Part shown: positions 61,706 to 64,000 of the stretch, piece after piece
Position numbering within the stretch: position 1 is the first letter of the stretch
Layout: the number at the start of each line of letters is the position of its first letter
From: Formicarius rufipectus
Lineage: Eukaryota; Chordata; Aves; Passeriformes; Formicariidae
Assembly (NCBI GenBank): GCA_013399695.1
Contig: VXAU01004440.1
Location: 144,264-208,263, forward strand
Reading direction: 5' to 3'
DNA: 64,000 nucleotides
Program-made: the position numbers and the translations under genes
Notes under the pieces: model-generated
What the model saw: only the letters and a program-made list of their open reading frames with translations
Told to the model about the DNA's origin: nothing
Databases searched by the model: none

Positions 61706-63440
61706 CTGGTCCTGCTGGTCCTTATGCCAGCTGGAGTAAGGGAGCAGAGATCCTGGCACACAGATGCCCCTTGGGTAGGCTGTACTGAAAGAGGGTAGAA
61801 TGCTGCTCAGTTGCATTCCTGCAGCCAAAAGTTGTTCTTTTTTTCCCTGCTGAAGCAGAGCAGACATTAATTGCTCATTTGGTGCTTGATACACAGGTTA
61901 ATTGTTCCAGGGGCGTTTAAACCTTTGTAAATGGGGAAACTCATCAGACTGGACCTAGAATCATTTGTGTTGGAAATTACTTTGCCTTCTGACATTAGTC
62001 TTAGGTCTGAACTGCTTGGAAAAAAAAAAATCTGTTCTAGCCACAGTTGAATGCAGAACGTATCCCAGGTCGCACCTATGTTAGCGTTTTTGTTCAGAGC
62101 AGCAGTGCAGCTCTGAAGCAAGTCTGCTAAATCTATCTGCCTGCAAGGCACTGGCCAGATTCAGTGTGACTCTGGAGCAATTGGGTTACATCTTTGCTGG
62201 ACAGCAGACTTGGAGGCCAAGTAGATGAAGTTATGAAACTGATACTGCCACACCAGAAGGTGGAACCAAGCAAGACCCTAGCACTGATTGCCTTCTCTGT
62301 GAATACTGAAGTGTAACTCAATAGCTGCCTGCCTGTGCCACACAGGGAATAGCATTCCACTGTAGCTTTAAAGCACATCAGTTGTGAAAGTGGTAGTTGA
62401 TGCATAAGTATGTATATGAAAAATGTGATGAATGCCATTGTTTACGTTTTCTAATTCAGTGTCTGTGTTCAAATTGTTTTACAGATAATCCAGTCATTTT
62501 AGTAAGAGTCTCTTAAGGGTGTTGGAGGATCAGAAAGATGAGGGAAAGGCTTCAGTTGTGTGACTGCTGTGAGATGCTCTGAAGAGCCTTGAATATATGT
62601 GCAATGGGCTGTGGATAGAAATGACACAAAGACTCAGTATTACCCTCCTCCTTCTGACCCCGGAAGGTTCTTGGTCATCTACTTTAGTGGTGGTTTAGAA
62701 AATCCCACGTTGGTTGTGATTGAGCTTAATGTAGTTGTTGGGGTTTGGTAACTTGTGTGTTTTCCTGTCTGAAAACAATAATTTAGTTCTGGGAGGTGGT
62801 TTGGGTTCATGTGGTGTCACAGTTCTGCCACTGATAACTGGAGATGCAAACTGGTTCCACATGTGGGTATTGTGAAGGGCTTATACCTGAGGCCTGGCTA
62901 ATCTATTACGGATAGCGGAAGTCATCAGAGTTGAGTTCTAGTGTGGCTCTAAGTCTTTCTGAATCTTCAGAACATGGTGAATTTAGCTTAGTCTTGCCAG
63001 TGCATCCCAATGTGTGATAGGAAAACATTAAAAAAACATAATATGTGTGAGATAAGCTTACAGGGAGAAGTAAGAAATGTGTTGTAGTTAGAGCTGTAAG
63101 CAAGATCATATTGCTTTTCCTACCAAATATTAATGCCTGAAGAATTTCTACAGAGGCTAATGTTCTACAGGATATTATACATGAGATCTAAAAGTAATGA
63201 AGAAATTACTGAATTTTTCTGCAACGGGAGGTGAAGCTATAAAGATGTTTTAAGCTGAGTTACATTTGCACAACTTCCACTTTAAATGGAGAGGCAGCTT
63301 GTGCAAGAGCTTGCGTGGCCTTGTAGGCTGTGTATGGATGTGACTCGAGTTATAGCTTCTTATGCACTGGCAAATGAAATACTTTAACTTTGTTTTGTTT
63401 TTTTAACATAAAACACATAAGTTTTTGGTTCTGGCCTTAG
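61706..63440. other. Unassigned stretch (possible 3' UTR then intron)
   Basis: No gene, RNA or repeat is recognised. Short frames on the minus strand are unremarkable. Confidence 0.4.
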
Positions 63441-63523
63441 TTGCTCATAATGGAGATATTTCATTGGAGGTTTTGATCTTCTCTGTCTACTGCTTTTCTC
63501 CGTTTAATGAGGAGCAGCAACAG
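63441..63523 (+). CDS. Candidate exon, unknown gene
   Basis: An 83-nt segment lies between GGTTCTGGCCTTAG and CAACAG followed by GTATGC. One of three frames (skipping two bases) is open: AHNGDISLEVLIFSVYCF, then SPFNEEQQQ. The acceptor tract is moderate and partly A-rich. The phase does not join the 61649 exon directly, so it would need another exon or belong to a different transcript. No family is recognised. Confidence 0.22.
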
Positions 63524-64000
63524 GTATGCATCACTTTATTGAGATGCTGTGAAATCAAGACGATGATGTGGACAAGGGAACCTACCTGTCTTGAACAATG
63601 CTTTTTTTTGTAATCTACCTTCAAAGGGCCTGGCCTTGCAGGTCACTGTTTCATATATTTGTTGACATCCAGGTATGGAGGGTAATGCCTAAGATTTAGC
63701 TCAAAGCTTTGACCTGCTGGAGTCCCGCTCCACACAGCCATGATAAGCACATCCAGTCTTCCACCAGCCAGCTGAGCAGTGGACTTGCTGTGGTGGTGGG
63801 CTCTGAACAAGGAGCTGGTGGTGTCAATCTAAGACCTTTCAAAATCCATATCTGCCTCCTAGGAAAGAAAATAACCACAACTGGCATTAACTGAGATTCG
63901 ATTTTGGAAGTTCCCATGGAGACAGTGGCCGATCAGATATTGAAAAACCACAAGATGTGACATGCTGGTGGGTCAGTGTGATGCAGTTAATGGCACTGCT
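63524..64000. other. Unassigned right end of window
   Basis: Overlapping frames of 61-73 codons on both strands lie at 63696-63917, but no domain or splice sites support a gene. Confidence 0.45.

Noticed and set aside
1..64000. CRISPR arrays, bacterial operons, phage or IS elements
   Set aside because: Nothing of the kind is present; the window has the CR1, LTR and composition of a bird genome.

Overview
The window reads as non-coding DNA from a bird nuclear genome. The main evidence is the repeats. Seven segments belong to CR1-type LINEs, and four of them end in the typical avian CR1 tail (copies of ATTCTATG in one orientation, CATAGAAT in the other). Two solo LTRs look like avian ERVL-type elements, each with a 5-bp target duplication. 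Base composition is AT-rich and CpG-poor, there are long homopolymer and simple-repeat tracts, and one N at 25428 points to a draft assembly. No bacterial features are present: no operons, no ribosome binding sites and no long ORFs. I could not assign any known protein-coding gene, and most open frames are chance or repeat-derived.

Layout. 0-2.6 kb: a CR1 3' end (minus), an ERVL-like solo LTR (762-1199) and an unexplained GC-rich block (2220-2560). 2.6-11 kb: AT-rich intergenic DNA with two unassigned minus-strand ORF regions (7.67-8.17 kb, with an AATAAA signal, and 9.33-9.61 kb). 11.2-12.1 kb: a plus-strand CR1 split by a 287-bp solo LTR. 12-34.7 kb: mostly featureless AT-rich sequence with an old CR1 (17.87-18.19 kb), a CR1 3' end (29.8 kb) and patches that look like conserved non-coding elements. 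From about 34.7 kb rightward the plus strand looks richer in T and G by eye, and several splice-flanked candidate exons on the plus strand occur (about 34.9-35.3, 37.94, 61.07, 61.65 and 63.44 kb). This would fit a poorly conserved coding or lncRNA transcription unit, but no gene identity can be given. 45.5-46.2 kb holds a decayed CR1 ORF2 (endonuclease to reverse transcriptase) on the minus strand. 58.3-59.8 kb holds two CR1 copies whose 3' ends face each other.

The most notable object is a 431-bp SINE-like insertion at 48248-48678. It has a perfect 12-bp target-site duplication, an internal class-II (long variable arm) tRNA-like domain with A and B boxes, a small 3' hairpin and an (AAC)5 tail. 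CR1 normally makes no clear target duplication, so this element was probably mobilised by another LINE type; an RTE-like partner is my inference.
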